Source: an uncultured Collinsella sp. (lineage in GTDB: Bacteria; Actinomycetota; Coriobacteriia; Coriobacteriales; Coriobacteriaceae). Taken from it: a DNA stretch of 41,182 bases. Location: NCBI GenBank assembly GCA_900757505.1, contig CAAEOE010000014.1, forward strand, positions 1 through 41,182. The letters are read 5' to 3'. Position numbers and translations under genes: made by a program. The notes under the pieces were generated by a model. The model did not search any database. It was not told the origin of the DNA and was given only the letters and a program-made list of their open reading frames with translations. Below are positions 15,340 through 22,774 of this stretch, piece by piece (the stretch's first letter is position 1; each line of letters opens with the position of its first letter).

Positions 15340-16352
15340 TGGCCGACATCCATATTCTTGTTGCCGACGATTCCGCTGGTCAGCGTCTTGACGCCTATTT
15401 GGGCGCCAACGATGGCTGTCCCACGCGCTCTGCCTGCGCGCATCTGATCGAGGGAGGCGCCGTTGCCGTCAACGGTGAGACTTGTCTCTCTAAAAAGTAC
15501 GCCGTACGCGCCGGCGACCGCATCTCGGTCGACTTGCCCGAGCCGCACGACCCGACCGACGTGATTCCCGAGGCCATTCCTCTCGATATCCGCTACGAAG
15601 ACGACTACCTTATCGTGCTCTCCAAGCAGCGCGGCCTGGTGTGCCATCCCGCCCACGGCCACGAGAGCGGCACGCTTGCGAACGCCTTGGTCTACCACTG
15701 CGGTATCGATCATCTTGGTACCGTGCAGGGTGAGGACCGCCCCGGCATCGTGCATCGCCTGGATCGCGATACCTCGGGTCTCATGCTTGCGGCAAAGGAC
15801 GACGACACGCAGCGCGCACTTCAAAATCTCATTCGCACGCGTACGCTCGACCGCCGCTATATCACGCTTGTCCACGGGCACATCGCCATGGACGAGGGCA
15901 CCATCAATACCGGTATCGCCCGTTCTACGCGCGACCGCGTCAAGATGGCGGTTTCGGACGACCCCTTTGCCCGTCAGGCCATTACGACCTTTAAAGTCCT
16001 CGAGCGCTTCGATTCCACGCGCTTTGACGATGGTTATACGCTCGTTGAGTGCCATCTGTTTACCGGTCGCACGCACCAGATTCGCGTGCATATGCGTCAT
16101 ATCAACCACGCCTGCGTGGGCGATCCACTCTACGGCAAGTGCGATGCGCGCGCCGACCAGGGCCTGACCAGGCAGTTCCTTCATTCCTGGCGCGTGGCGT
16201 TCGACCATCCCGTGACGGGGGAGCGCATTGAGTGCCGCGACGAGCTGCCGTGGGATCTCGCTGCGGTTCTCGACGATCTGGCTCCGCGCTCGCTCGGTCG
16301 CACGGCCGTTGGAGATGAAATCGTTCCGCAGCTCGGTCTTCTCGAAGCCTAG
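15339..16352 (+). CDS. RluA/RluD-family pseudouridine synthase
   Basis: Isomerises uridine to pseudouridine in 23S rRNA or tRNA. The 337-residue protein has an N-terminal S4 RNA-binding domain (about 14-70: QRLDAYLG, AVAVNG) and the RluA catalytic domain with HRLDRDTSGLML (catalytic Asp142), RRYITLVHG and the FTGRTHQIRVHMRHI motif. The layout matches RluD rather than single-domain RluA, but the target site cannot be told from sequence. It begins at an ATG overlapping the lspA stop (TAATG), an arrangement found in many Gram-positive bacteria. Confidence 0.92.
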   Translation: MADIHILVADDSAGQRLDAYLGANDGCPTRSACAHLIEGGAVAVNGETCLSKKYAVRAGDRISVDLPEPHDPTDVIPEAIPLDIRYEDDYLIVLSKQRGLVCHPAHGHESGTLANALVYHCGIDHLGTVQGEDRPGIVHRLDRDTSGLMLAAKDDDTQRALQNLIRTRTLDRRYITLVHGHIAMDEGTINTGIARSTRDRVKMAVSDDPFARQAITTFKVLERFDSTRFDDGYTLVECHLFTGRTHQIRVHMRHINHACVGDPLYGKCDARADQGLTRQFLHSWRVAFDHPVTGERIECRDELPWDLAAVLDDLAPRSLGRTAVGDEIVPQLGLLEA

Positions 16353-16370
16353 CCAGTATTAGGTGGTTTC

Positions 16371-16400
16371 TTGAACTCGGTAAGCCTGCGGTAAGATATA
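16371..16400 (+). promoter_or_regulatory. Probable promoter of the glycosyltransferase gene
   Basis: TTGAAC (16371-16376) precedes GATATA (16395-16400) with an 18-bp spacer; TAAGAT (16392-16397) is the alternative. It lies about 35 bases before the ATG. Confidence 0.45.
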
Positions 16401-16434
16401 CGATTGTTTACGTTACGCGTTGCTGGGAGCCTGC

Positions 16435-17730
16435 ATGCTCGCCTTTTTACAAACCAACACACCCATCGTGATCTTCAACCAGATTGTCGTCACGCTGCTC
16501 ACGGTCTGCTTTCTGTACCAGGTGGTCTTCTTTGTCATTGGCGCTCTTCGTGGCGAGGTCGCGCCCCCTAAGGCCAAAAAGCTCCATCGTTATGCCTTCT
16601 TTATCGCGGCGCATAACGAGGAGGCCGTGATCGCCAACCTTGTTCGCTCCATCAAGGATCAGGATTATCCGTCCGAGCTTATCGAGGTCTTCGTGGTCGC
16701 CGATGCCTGCACCGACAACACGGCGCAGCTCGCGCGCGAGGCGGGTGCCATCGTTTATGAGCGCAACGACCTGGCCCGCAAGGGCAAGAGCTGGGTCATG
16801 GACTTTGGCTTCGACCGCATTCTCAACGAGTATCCCGACACGTTTGAGGGCTACTTTATCTTCGATGCCGATAACGTTATCTCCCGCGATTACGTTTCCA
16901 AGATGAATGATGCCTTTGACCAGGGCTTCCATGTGGTCACGAGCTATCGCAATTCCAAGAACTTCGGCAGCTCGTGGATCTCGGCTGCTAATGCCACGTG
17001 GTATCTACGCGAGGCGCGCTTCCTCAACAACGCGCGCAATATCTGCAAGACGTCCTGCGCTGTTTCGGGTTCGGGTTACCTTATCTCGTCAAGCGTTATC
17101 GAGGGCATGCACGGTTGGCAGTTCCACACGCTGACCGAGGACATTCAGTTCACTACGTTCTGCGCTATTCACGGTATTCGCATTGGCTATGCGCCGGCGG
17201 AGTTCTTTGACGAGCAACCCGTGACGTTCAAGGCATCCTGGAAGCAGCGTATGCGCTGGACCAAGGGCTTTTACCAGGTGTTCTTTACCTACGGTAAGCA
17301 CCTGGTCAAGTCGACCTTCCGCTACCATCGCTTTGCCGCCTACGACATGTTCATGACGATCGCCCCGGGTATGCTGCTGTCGCTCATCTCGATGCTCGCC
17401 AATGCGACGTTCCTGATCGTGGGTGGACTCTCGCACGGCTTTTTGGCTACCGAAGTCGAGATGCAGGCCTGTGCCGCGTCGCTCATTATGACCTTCGCCA
17501 TGATGTATCAGACTTTTTTCATCCTGGCGCTGCTCACGACTATCTTTGAGTACAAGCATATTCACTGCGCGCAAAAGTGGCGTCTGGTGACTAACCTGTT
17601 TACCTTCCCGATCTTTATGTTCAGCTATATCCCCATCACGGTGGCCGCGCTGTTCCTGAAGGTCGACTGGGTTCCTACCCAGCATGCCGTAAACGTTACC
17701 CTTGACGAGGTCATGCAAGGCGCCAAATAA
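16435..17730 (+). CDS. Family 2 glycosyltransferase, membrane-bound, processive type
   Basis: Predicted polysaccharide synthase. The 431 residues start with a membrane helix (about 12-37), then a GT-A domain with AAHNEEAVIANLVRSI, VVADACTDNT, FDADN (Asp144, Asp146 for metal and UDP-sugar), TEDIQF (general base) and QRMRW, the Q/RxxRW signature of BcsA, NodC and hyaluronan synthase-like enzymes. Three or four C-terminal helices follow. The sugar and polymer are unknown. ATG 16435 has GGGAG 7 bases upstream. It stands as a single gene ending in a strong terminator, with no PilZ or exopolysaccharide partner nearby. Confidence 0.9.
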   Translation: MLAFLQTNTPIVIFNQIVVTLLTVCFLYQVVFFVIGALRGEVAPPKAKKLHRYAFFIAAHNEEAVIANLVRSIKDQDYPSELIEVFVVADACTDNTAQLAREAGAIVYERNDLARKGKSWVMDFGFDRILNEYPDTFEGYFIFDADNVISRDYVSKMNDAFDQGFHVVTSYRNSKNFGSSWISAANATWYLREARFLNNARNICKTSCAVSGSGYLISSSVIEGMHGWQFHTLTEDIQFTTFCAIHGIRIGYAPAEFFDEQPVTFKASWKQRMRWTKGFYQVFFTYGKHLVKSTFRYHRFAAYDMFMTIAPGMLLSLISMLANATFLIVGGLSHGFLATEVEMQACAASLIMTFAMMYQTFFILALLTTIFEYKHIHCAQKWRLVTNLFTFPIFMFSYIPITVAALFLKVDWVPTQHAVNVTLDEVMQGAK

Positions 17731-17740
17731 CCACCACCAA

Positions 17741-17780
17741 AACCACCGCAAAGGGGACAGGCACCTTTGTGGTGGTTTTT
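17741..17780 (+). terminator. Terminator after the glycosyltransferase gene
   Basis: A 14-bp stem with one G-T pair (17741-17754 with 17764-17777, AACCACCGCAAAGG arm) is followed by TTTGCTTTT. Confidence 0.85.
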
Positions 17781-17811
17781 GCTTTTGCGATGCAGCTCGA
17801 GGAGGAGTCCG

Positions 17812-18234
17812 ATGGCCTATATCCCGTTTTGGATTTGCATCTTTGCCGGCGTGGCAATTGATGCCCGAGAGCGACGGTTTCCCAATGGGCTTGCCGGCGC
17901 ATGTGCCGTGGCGGCGTTGGCGGGCGTTTGGCTCGACAAAGGCGTTAACACGGCGCTTGACCATGCCGGTCTTGCGGTCATCGTCTATCTTGCTCTCGTG
18001 CTGACTGAGTCCCTCTGGCGTCGTCTTCGCCAAATCCCGGGCATCGGCATGGGGGATGCCAAGGCGCTCTTCGCGCTTTGCACGCTCGACCCTATGGGTG
18101 GCATCGTGGCATTTGCCGTCGCACTCCTGGCCCTGGCCCTCTCCTGCCTCTTCACAAAATCGCGCTCCCTGCCATTGCTCCCGTTTTTGGTGCCGATTTT
18201 TGCCATAATCGAGGTCGTGGGCTGCACTTTGTAA
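17812..18234 (+). CDS. Prepilin peptidase-like aspartic protease (A24 family, peptidase domain only)
   Basis: A 140-residue membrane protein with about four to five hydrophobic segments. Both A24 aspartates are visible: Asp17 in AIDARERRFPN and Asp82 in the GIGMGDAK motif (GxGD). The N-terminal methylase domain of PilD is missing, as in TadV/CpaA and archaeal FlaK types. Such enzymes cleave the leader of type IV or Tad pilins, yet no pilin or secretion ATPase is in the window, so its substrate must be encoded elsewhere. GAGGAGG precedes ATG 17812. It ends 31 bases before the dGTPase-like gene. Confidence 0.82.
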   Translation: MAYIPFWICIFAGVAIDARERRFPNGLAGACAVAALAGVWLDKGVNTALDHAGLAVIVYLALVLTESLWRRLRQIPGIGMGDAKALFALCTLDPMGGIVAFAVALLALALSCLFTKSRSLPLLPFLVPIFAIIEVVGCTL

Positions 18235-18265
18235 CCGATTGCGCATCCTTCTTAAGGAGCATGCC

Positions 18266-19513
18266 ATGGCAATTAATCAAGAAACGGCCGTCATTAAGGC
18301 GCGCATGGACCGTATTCCCTCGGCGTTGTCGCCCGAACTTGTCGAGCGCATTGCCGCCGATCTTGCTTCGGGCTGTGTCAACCCGTATCGTTGCAACGAC
18401 GATCAGGTCATTCGTCGTATTGATCGCGATGCCGACAAAGGTACGCTTATGCGTCCGGCGTTTATGCGCGATACCGAAAAGATACTTCATCTTCCTGCGT
18501 ACACCCGTTATGCAGGTAAAACGCAGGTCTTTAGCTTCCGTAGCAATGACGATCTGTCACGCCGCGGTTTGCACGTGCAGCTTGTCTCGCGCATTGCGCG
18601 CGATATCGGTCGCGCCCTGGGGCTCAATTGCGATCTGATCGAGGCGATTGGCCTTGGCCACGACTTGGGCCACACACCTTTCGGCCATGCCGGCGAGCGC
18701 TTCCTCAACGATATCTATCATGAGCGTACGGGGCGTTATTTTTTCCATAACGTGCAGTCGGTCCGCGTGGTCGACGCGCTGTACGGCCGCAACGTGTCGC
18801 TCCAGACGCTCGACGGCGTGCTATGCCATAACGGCGAGTACGAGCAGCGTGTGTTTGAGCTCTCGGACATGGGCTCCTTTAACCAGTTTGACCAGACGGT
18901 TGAGGATTGCATTGCCACGGGCTATAGCGCAATTGGGCATCTGCGTCCCATGACGCTCGAGGGCTGCGTTGTTCGCATCTCGGATATTCTTGCCTACGTC
19001 GGTCGTGACCGTCAGGATGCGATCGCGGCGGGCCTGCTGTCACCCGACGCTTTTGATGATGGCCGGGGCGGTGCCTACAACAGTTGGATCCTTACGCACG
19101 CTTCCATCGATATCGTGGAGCATAGCTATGGTAAGCCGCGCATCGAGATGAGCGAGGACCTGTTTGAGGAAATTCGCCGAGCCAAGCGCGAGAACTACGA
19201 GAAGATCTATAGCAAGGGCGGTATCGAAGGCGATTCCGAGGCGGAGCTGCGCGAGGCGTTCGTAAAGCTCTACGACCGTTGCCTGCGGGATCTAAACAGT
19301 GGCGACGAGTCCTCTTACATCTTTAAGCACCATATTTCGCGCATCGAGCAGCAGCTTTCCTACTACGATCGAGCCTATGCCTGGCAGGACGACAAAGATC
19401 AAGCGGTGGTGGATTACATCGCGAGCATGACGGATGGCTATTTCTGCGAGCTCACGAGCAAGTTGTTCCCGGGATTGAAGTTTCCGCACCGTACCTATAT
19501 TAACGAACGGTAG
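18266..19513 (+). CDS. HD-domain phosphohydrolase, deoxyguanosinetriphosphate triphosphohydrolase-like
   Basis: Probable dNTP triphosphohydrolase producing deoxynucleoside and triphosphate. The 415 residues show RNDDLSRRGLHVQLVSRIARDIG, with the first metal-ligand His, then EAIGLGHDLGHTPFGHAGERFL containing the HD pair at residues 132-133, and a later Asp in RISDILAYVGRD. These match the dGTPase family; true substrate preference varies and is not readable. ATG 18266 has AAGGAG 7 bases upstream. In many Gram-positives this gene precedes dnaG; here it precedes rarA, and its stop codon falls inside a LexA-like box. Confidence 0.85.
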   Translation: MAINQETAVIKARMDRIPSALSPELVERIAADLASGCVNPYRCNDDQVIRRIDRDADKGTLMRPAFMRDTEKILHLPAYTRYAGKTQVFSFRSNDDLSRRGLHVQLVSRIARDIGRALGLNCDLIEAIGLGHDLGHTPFGHAGERFLNDIYHERTGRYFFHNVQSVRVVDALYGRNVSLQTLDGVLCHNGEYEQRVFELSDMGSFNQFDQTVEDCIATGYSAIGHLRPMTLEGCVVRISDILAYVGRDRQDAIAAGLLSPDAFDDGRGGAYNSWILTHASIDIVEHSYGKPRIEMSEDLFEEIRRAKRENYEKIYSKGGIEGDSEAELREAFVKLYDRCLRDLNSGDESSYIFKHHISRIEQQLSYYDRAYAWQDDKDQAVVDYIASMTDGYFCELTSKLFPGLKFPHRTYINER

Positions 19514-19518
19514 TTCGT
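19503..19518. promoter_or_regulatory. LexA/SOS-box-like palindrome upstream of rarA
   Basis: ACGAAC-GGTA-GTTCGT is a perfect palindrome containing GAAC-N4-GTTC, the core of the Gram-positive LexA operator. It overlaps the stop of the upstream gene and lies just upstream of TATACT (19529-19534), where the -35 region of a rarA promoter would be. Confidence 0.5.
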
Positions 19519-19528
19519 ATATATTCGG

Positions 19529-19534
19529 TATACT
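19529..19534 (+). promoter_or_regulatory. Probable -10 box of rarA
   Basis: TATACT lies 40 bases before the preferred ATG; the -35 region coincides with the LexA-like palindrome. Another possible pair, TTGACG at 19537, lies further downstream. Confidence 0.4.
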
Positions 19535-19573
19535 GTTGACGAACAAAGCTTTTGATTGATGCATGGGATGGCT

Positions 19574-20923
19574 ATGGACGACCTTTTTTCTGTCTCGACG
19601 CGCGAGCGTTCCTTTAAAAATGCGCCGCTCGCGGTGCGCATGCGTCCCAATTCGCTCGACGAGTACGTGGGTCAGCAAAAGGCCGTCGGTAAGGGCTCGT
19701 GGCTGCGTGCCGCGATCGAGCACGACGTGCTTTCGAGCGTGATTCTGTACGGGCCTGCCGGTACGGGCAAGACGACGCTGGCCCACATTATCGCCAACCA
19801 TACCAAGAGCGAGTTTGTCGAGGTCAGCGCCGTCACGGGTACCGTGAAGGACCTGCGTCGCGTGATTGATGAGGCCAAGACGCGCCTGAATACGTACGAC
19901 CGCCGCACCATTCTATTCATCGATGAGATTCACCGCTTCTCTAAGTCGCAGCAGGATGCCCTGCTGCATGCAGTTGAGAACCGTACCGTCATTATGATTG
20001 GCGCTACGACGGAGAACCCGTACTTCGAGGTCAACTCGGCACTGCTCTCACGTGGTCGCGTCGTGGAGCTTGAGCATCTGAAGGATGAGGATATCGCCAC
20101 GCTTATTGAACGTGCGCTTGAGGCGCCGCAGGGCTTGAACGGTAAGTTCTCGGCCGATGAGGATACGGTCAAGACCATCTGCACGCTGGCAGCGGGTGAC
20201 GCTCGCTCGGCGCTCACGACGCTCGAGCTTGCGAGCGAGATTGCCGTCACGCGTCCTGATACCGAGGGAACGCCAGCGCCCGCGGCGGGGGAGCGCTATC
20301 CCATCACCGTGGATGACGTGAAGATTGCCAACCCGCGTCGCGGCTTTACGTATGACAAAAACGGCGACATGCACTACGACATCATCAGTGCGTTCATCAA
20401 GTCCATGCGCGGCAGCGACCCCGATGCCACGATCTATTGGCTCGCGCGCATGATCGATGCTGGGGAGGATCCTAAGTTTATCGCTCGCCGTATTATGATT
20501 CACGCTTCTGAGGATGTTGGCAACGCCGACCCGCAGGCGCTTTTGGTGGCGCATGCCGCGTTTAAGTCTGCCGAGGTCATTGGCTATCCCGAGTGCCGCA
20601 TTAACTTGGCTCAGGCTGCACTCTATGTGTGCTTGGCGCCAAAATCCAACGCGTGTGAGGCTTCGATCGATGCGGCGCTGGCCGATATCCATTCTAGTGG
20701 GCTTCGCGAGGTGCCGAGTTATCTGCGCGATCGCCATCGCCCGGGCAGCGATGAATACGGTGTGTATAAGTATCCACATGATTATCCCGAAGGCTGGGTC
20801 GATCAGCGCTATTTGCCCGAAGGCTTGGAACGCGGTGCATTTTGGCAGCCTGCCGGCCGCGGTTGGGAAGAATGGCGCGTAGAGCAAAGTGAACGCGACC
20901 GCAGCGGGAATGCACCGAAGTAG
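19574..20923 (+). CDS. rarA: Replication-associated recombination protein A (RarA/MgsA AAA+ ATPase)
   Basis: Clamp-loader-like ATPase that acts at stalled replication forks. The 449 residues start with MDDLFSVSTRER and PLAVRMRPNSLDEYVGQ, then Walker A GPAGTGKTT (60-68), Walker B ILFIDEIHRF, sensor 1 GATTENPYFEVN, and the C-terminal MgsA domain (SAFIKSMRGSDPDATIYWLARMI, RRIMIHASEDVGNADP, VPSYLRDRH). These are diagnostic for RarA. ATG 19574 is preferred; ATG 19568 and 19559 are in frame and the Shine-Dalgarno is weak (GGGATGG). A LexA-like box lies in the upstream region, consistent with a role in DNA damage tolerance. Confidence 0.93.
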   Translation: MDDLFSVSTRERSFKNAPLAVRMRPNSLDEYVGQQKAVGKGSWLRAAIEHDVLSSVILYGPAGTGKTTLAHIIANHTKSEFVEVSAVTGTVKDLRRVIDEAKTRLNTYDRRTILFIDEIHRFSKSQQDALLHAVENRTVIMIGATTENPYFEVNSALLSRGRVVELEHLKDEDIATLIERALEAPQGLNGKFSADEDTVKTICTLAAGDARSALTTLELASEIAVTRPDTEGTPAPAAGERYPITVDDVKIANPRRGFTYDKNGDMHYDIISAFIKSMRGSDPDATIYWLARMIDAGEDPKFIARRIMIHASEDVGNADPQALLVAHAAFKSAEVIGYPECRINLAQAALYVCLAPKSNACEASIDAALADIHSSGLREVPSYLRDRHRPGSDEYGVYKYPHDYPEGWVDQRYLPEGLERGAFWQPAGRGWEEWRVEQSERDRSGNAPK

Positions 20924-21023
20924 CTGCTGATAATTTTGTCCCACGTTGCTGCTAATGGCATGTTCGGTCCCCTTTGGGGTACCATGGAAAACGTCTGTAT
21001 ATCGATTCCTTTGGGAGGCTTGT

Positions 21024-21611
21024 ATGAGTCCCATTCAAATCGCCTTGCTGCTGCTCGCCGTTGCCGGCGTGTGGGCTATCATTGAGCTCGCGCTTACCCT
21101 GCGCAAGACCCGCACCGTTGTCGACTCGCTCGATAAGACCGTTAACGACCTCAACAACACCATCGCCGAGGCTCAGCCTGTGGTGGCAAAGCTCGATGGC
21201 GCTGTCGATGAGCTTACGCCGGCGCTTGCCCAGATGGAGCCGCTGCTTAAGTCGAGCAAGACGGCAGTTGATGCCCTTACCTCCAATCTCGTAGAGGTCG
21301 AAGCCGTGGTTCGCGACATTTCTGAGGTCACCGGTAGCATGGCCGAGGCCAGCAATGCTGTGTCGAGCGTGACCGACTCTGCCGCCGGTGCTGTGCAGAA
21401 GCTCTTCAATAAGGTGAAGGCTCCTGCAGCCGACGCCGATCGCAAGCTCGCCGCTGCCGCTGCGGAGGCCGAGCAGCCTACCGAGCGCGTCCTAATTGGC
21501 GAGGACGAGGCCGCCGCGGGCGACGATGATGGTCAGAAGTCTGTATCCAAGCCGGCTCAGTATTACACCTATACGCCCGCCGAGACCTCTGAGGAGTCCT
21601 GCGATGAGTAG
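21024..21611 (+). CDS. DUF948-type membrane-anchored coiled-coil protein
   Basis: A 195-residue protein of unknown function. One N-terminal membrane helix (about 4-24, PIQIALLLLAVAGVWAIIE) is followed by a long heptad-like region (about 30-140) typical of DUF948 general-stress proteins, then an Ala/Glu/Asp-rich, probably disordered tail. GGGAGG lies 5 bases before the ATG. It is the first gene of a four-gene operon; its last 8 bases overlap the start of the RsbW-like gene. The link with a stress sigma factor suggests a cell-envelope stress role, which is inference. Confidence 0.75.
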   Translation: MSPIQIALLLLAVAGVWAIIELALTLRKTRTVVDSLDKTVNDLNNTIAEAQPVVAKLDGAVDELTPALAQMEPLLKSSKTAVDALTSNLVEVEAVVRDISEVTGSMAEASNAVSSVTDSAAGAVQKLFNKVKAPAADADRKLAAAAAEAEQPTERVLIGEDEAAAGDDDGQKSVSKPAQYYTYTPAETSEESCDE

Positions 21612-21981
21612 CGAAGCTACCTGCCCTATCACGCTGACCGTTGCCGGTGACCCGCGTCTCGCTCGCCTTGTGCGCATGACGGCAGCCAACGTTGGTGCCC
21701 TGTGTTCCATGTCTGTCGATCGCATCGAGGACATCCGCATGGCTGCCGAGGAAGCCTTTATCTTTGGCTGCACGGCTGTTGATTCCGACGACATCTCAAT
21801 CAAATTCGATGTCGATGAATCTCACGTTGGCATGACCTTTACCTTTGGCGATCAGGCCACCGTCGACGAGGATGACCAGGCTGCTGTTTATGCCGAGCTT
21901 ATTTTGGCGAGCGTGTGCGACTCCTACGAAAAGACTGCGGCGCCCCTGACGCTTTCCCTCGACCTCAAGGCGGATATTTAA
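21604..21981 (+). CDS. RsbW/SpoIIAB-like anti-sigma factor, degenerate ATP-binding site
   Basis: Position and fold suggest the anti-sigma partner of the following sigma factor. The 125 residues follow the RsbW pattern: a strand-rich start (CPITLTVAGDPRLARLVRMTAANVG region) and a helix DRIEDIRMAAEEAFIFGC, which matches the N-box helix of GHKL kinases. The invariant N-box Asn is replaced by Phe54, and no DxGxG or GLGL box is visible (FGDQATVDEDD, AVYAELILASVC instead). It therefore probably cannot bind ATP or phosphorylate an RsbV-like protein. No rsbV is in the operon. GAGGAG lies 9 bases before the ATG. Confidence 0.7.
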   Translation: MSSEATCPITLTVAGDPRLARLVRMTAANVGALCSMSVDRIEDIRMAAEEAFIFGCTAVDSDDISIKFDVDESHVGMTFTFGDQATVDEDDQAAVYAELILASVCDSYEKTAAPLTLSLDLKADI

Positions 21982-21982
21982 T

Positions 21983-22774
21983 ATGACCGAACGTTCCCGG
22001 AGCGGCAAGACCGCTTGGGACAAGGAGAAAACCCGCGAGCTGTTTCGTCGCTACAAGGAGACCGGTGATCCGGACGCCCGCGAACAGCTCGTCATGTCCC
22101 ATATGAACCTGGTAAGGTTTCTTGCCAACAAATTTAAGAATCGCGGCGAGCCGCTCGACGACCTCATGCAGGTCGGCTATCTGGGTTTGCTCAAGGCTAT
22201 CGACCGCTTTGACCCCGAGCGCGGACTCGAGTTCACGACGTTTGCGACACCCACTATCCTGGGCGAGATCAAACGCCATTTCCGCGACAAGGGCTGGAGC
22301 GTGCGCGTACCGCGTCGTCTGCAGGAGCTCTCGGCCAAGGTCAACCAGGCTACTGACAAACTTACCAACGAGCTGCAGCGTTCGCCCAAGGTTGAGGAGA
22401 TCGCTGAGTATCTAGATGTGACTGTCGATGAGGTCCTCGAGGCTATGGAATCGTCTTCGGCTTATACCTCGGTGCCCATCGAGGCTCCTGGTGCGTCCGA
22501 TTCCGACGATGCCCCCTCGATTCTCGACCGTTACGCCGACGACGACAACGAGCTCGACTTTACCGATGACCGCCTAGTGATCGAGGAAGCCATCCGTGAT
22601 TTCTCGCCGCGCGAGCGCGAGGTGATTGAGCTGCGCTTTGTGAAGGGCATGACCCAGATCGAGATCGCCAAGAAGCTGGGTATTTCTCAGGTGCAGGTTT
22701 CGCGTCTGCTTCGCCGCACGCTTAAGAAGATTCAGGACAAGATCGACCCCGACGGAGTGATGATTCGTTCATGA
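21983..22774 (+). CDS. RNA polymerase sigma factor, SigB/SigF/SigG type
   Basis: Alternative sigma-70 family factor of group 3. The 263 residues contain region 2 (MNLVRFLANKF, DDLMQVGYLGLLKAIDRFDPERG, EFTTFATPTILGEIKRHFRDKGW), region 3 (VRVPRRLQELSAKV, SPKVEEIAEYLDVTVDEVLEA) and region 4 with its helix-turn-helix (FSPREREVIELRFVKGMTQIEIAKKLGISQ). The RHFRDKGWSVRVPRR stretch is characteristic of SigB/SigF. It starts 1 base after the anti-sigma gene and overlaps the next gene by 4 bases, so the proteins are likely made in proportion. It probably directs a general-stress regulon. Confidence 0.93.
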   Translation: MTERSRSGKTAWDKEKTRELFRRYKETGDPDAREQLVMSHMNLVRFLANKFKNRGEPLDDLMQVGYLGLLKAIDRFDPERGLEFTTFATPTILGEIKRHFRDKGWSVRVPRRLQELSAKVNQATDKLTNELQRSPKVEEIAEYLDVTVDEVLEAMESSSAYTSVPIEAPGASDSDDAPSILDRYADDDNELDFTDDRLVIEEAIRDFSPREREVIELRFVKGMTQIEIAKKLGISQVQVSRLLRRTLKKIQDKIDPDGVMIRS

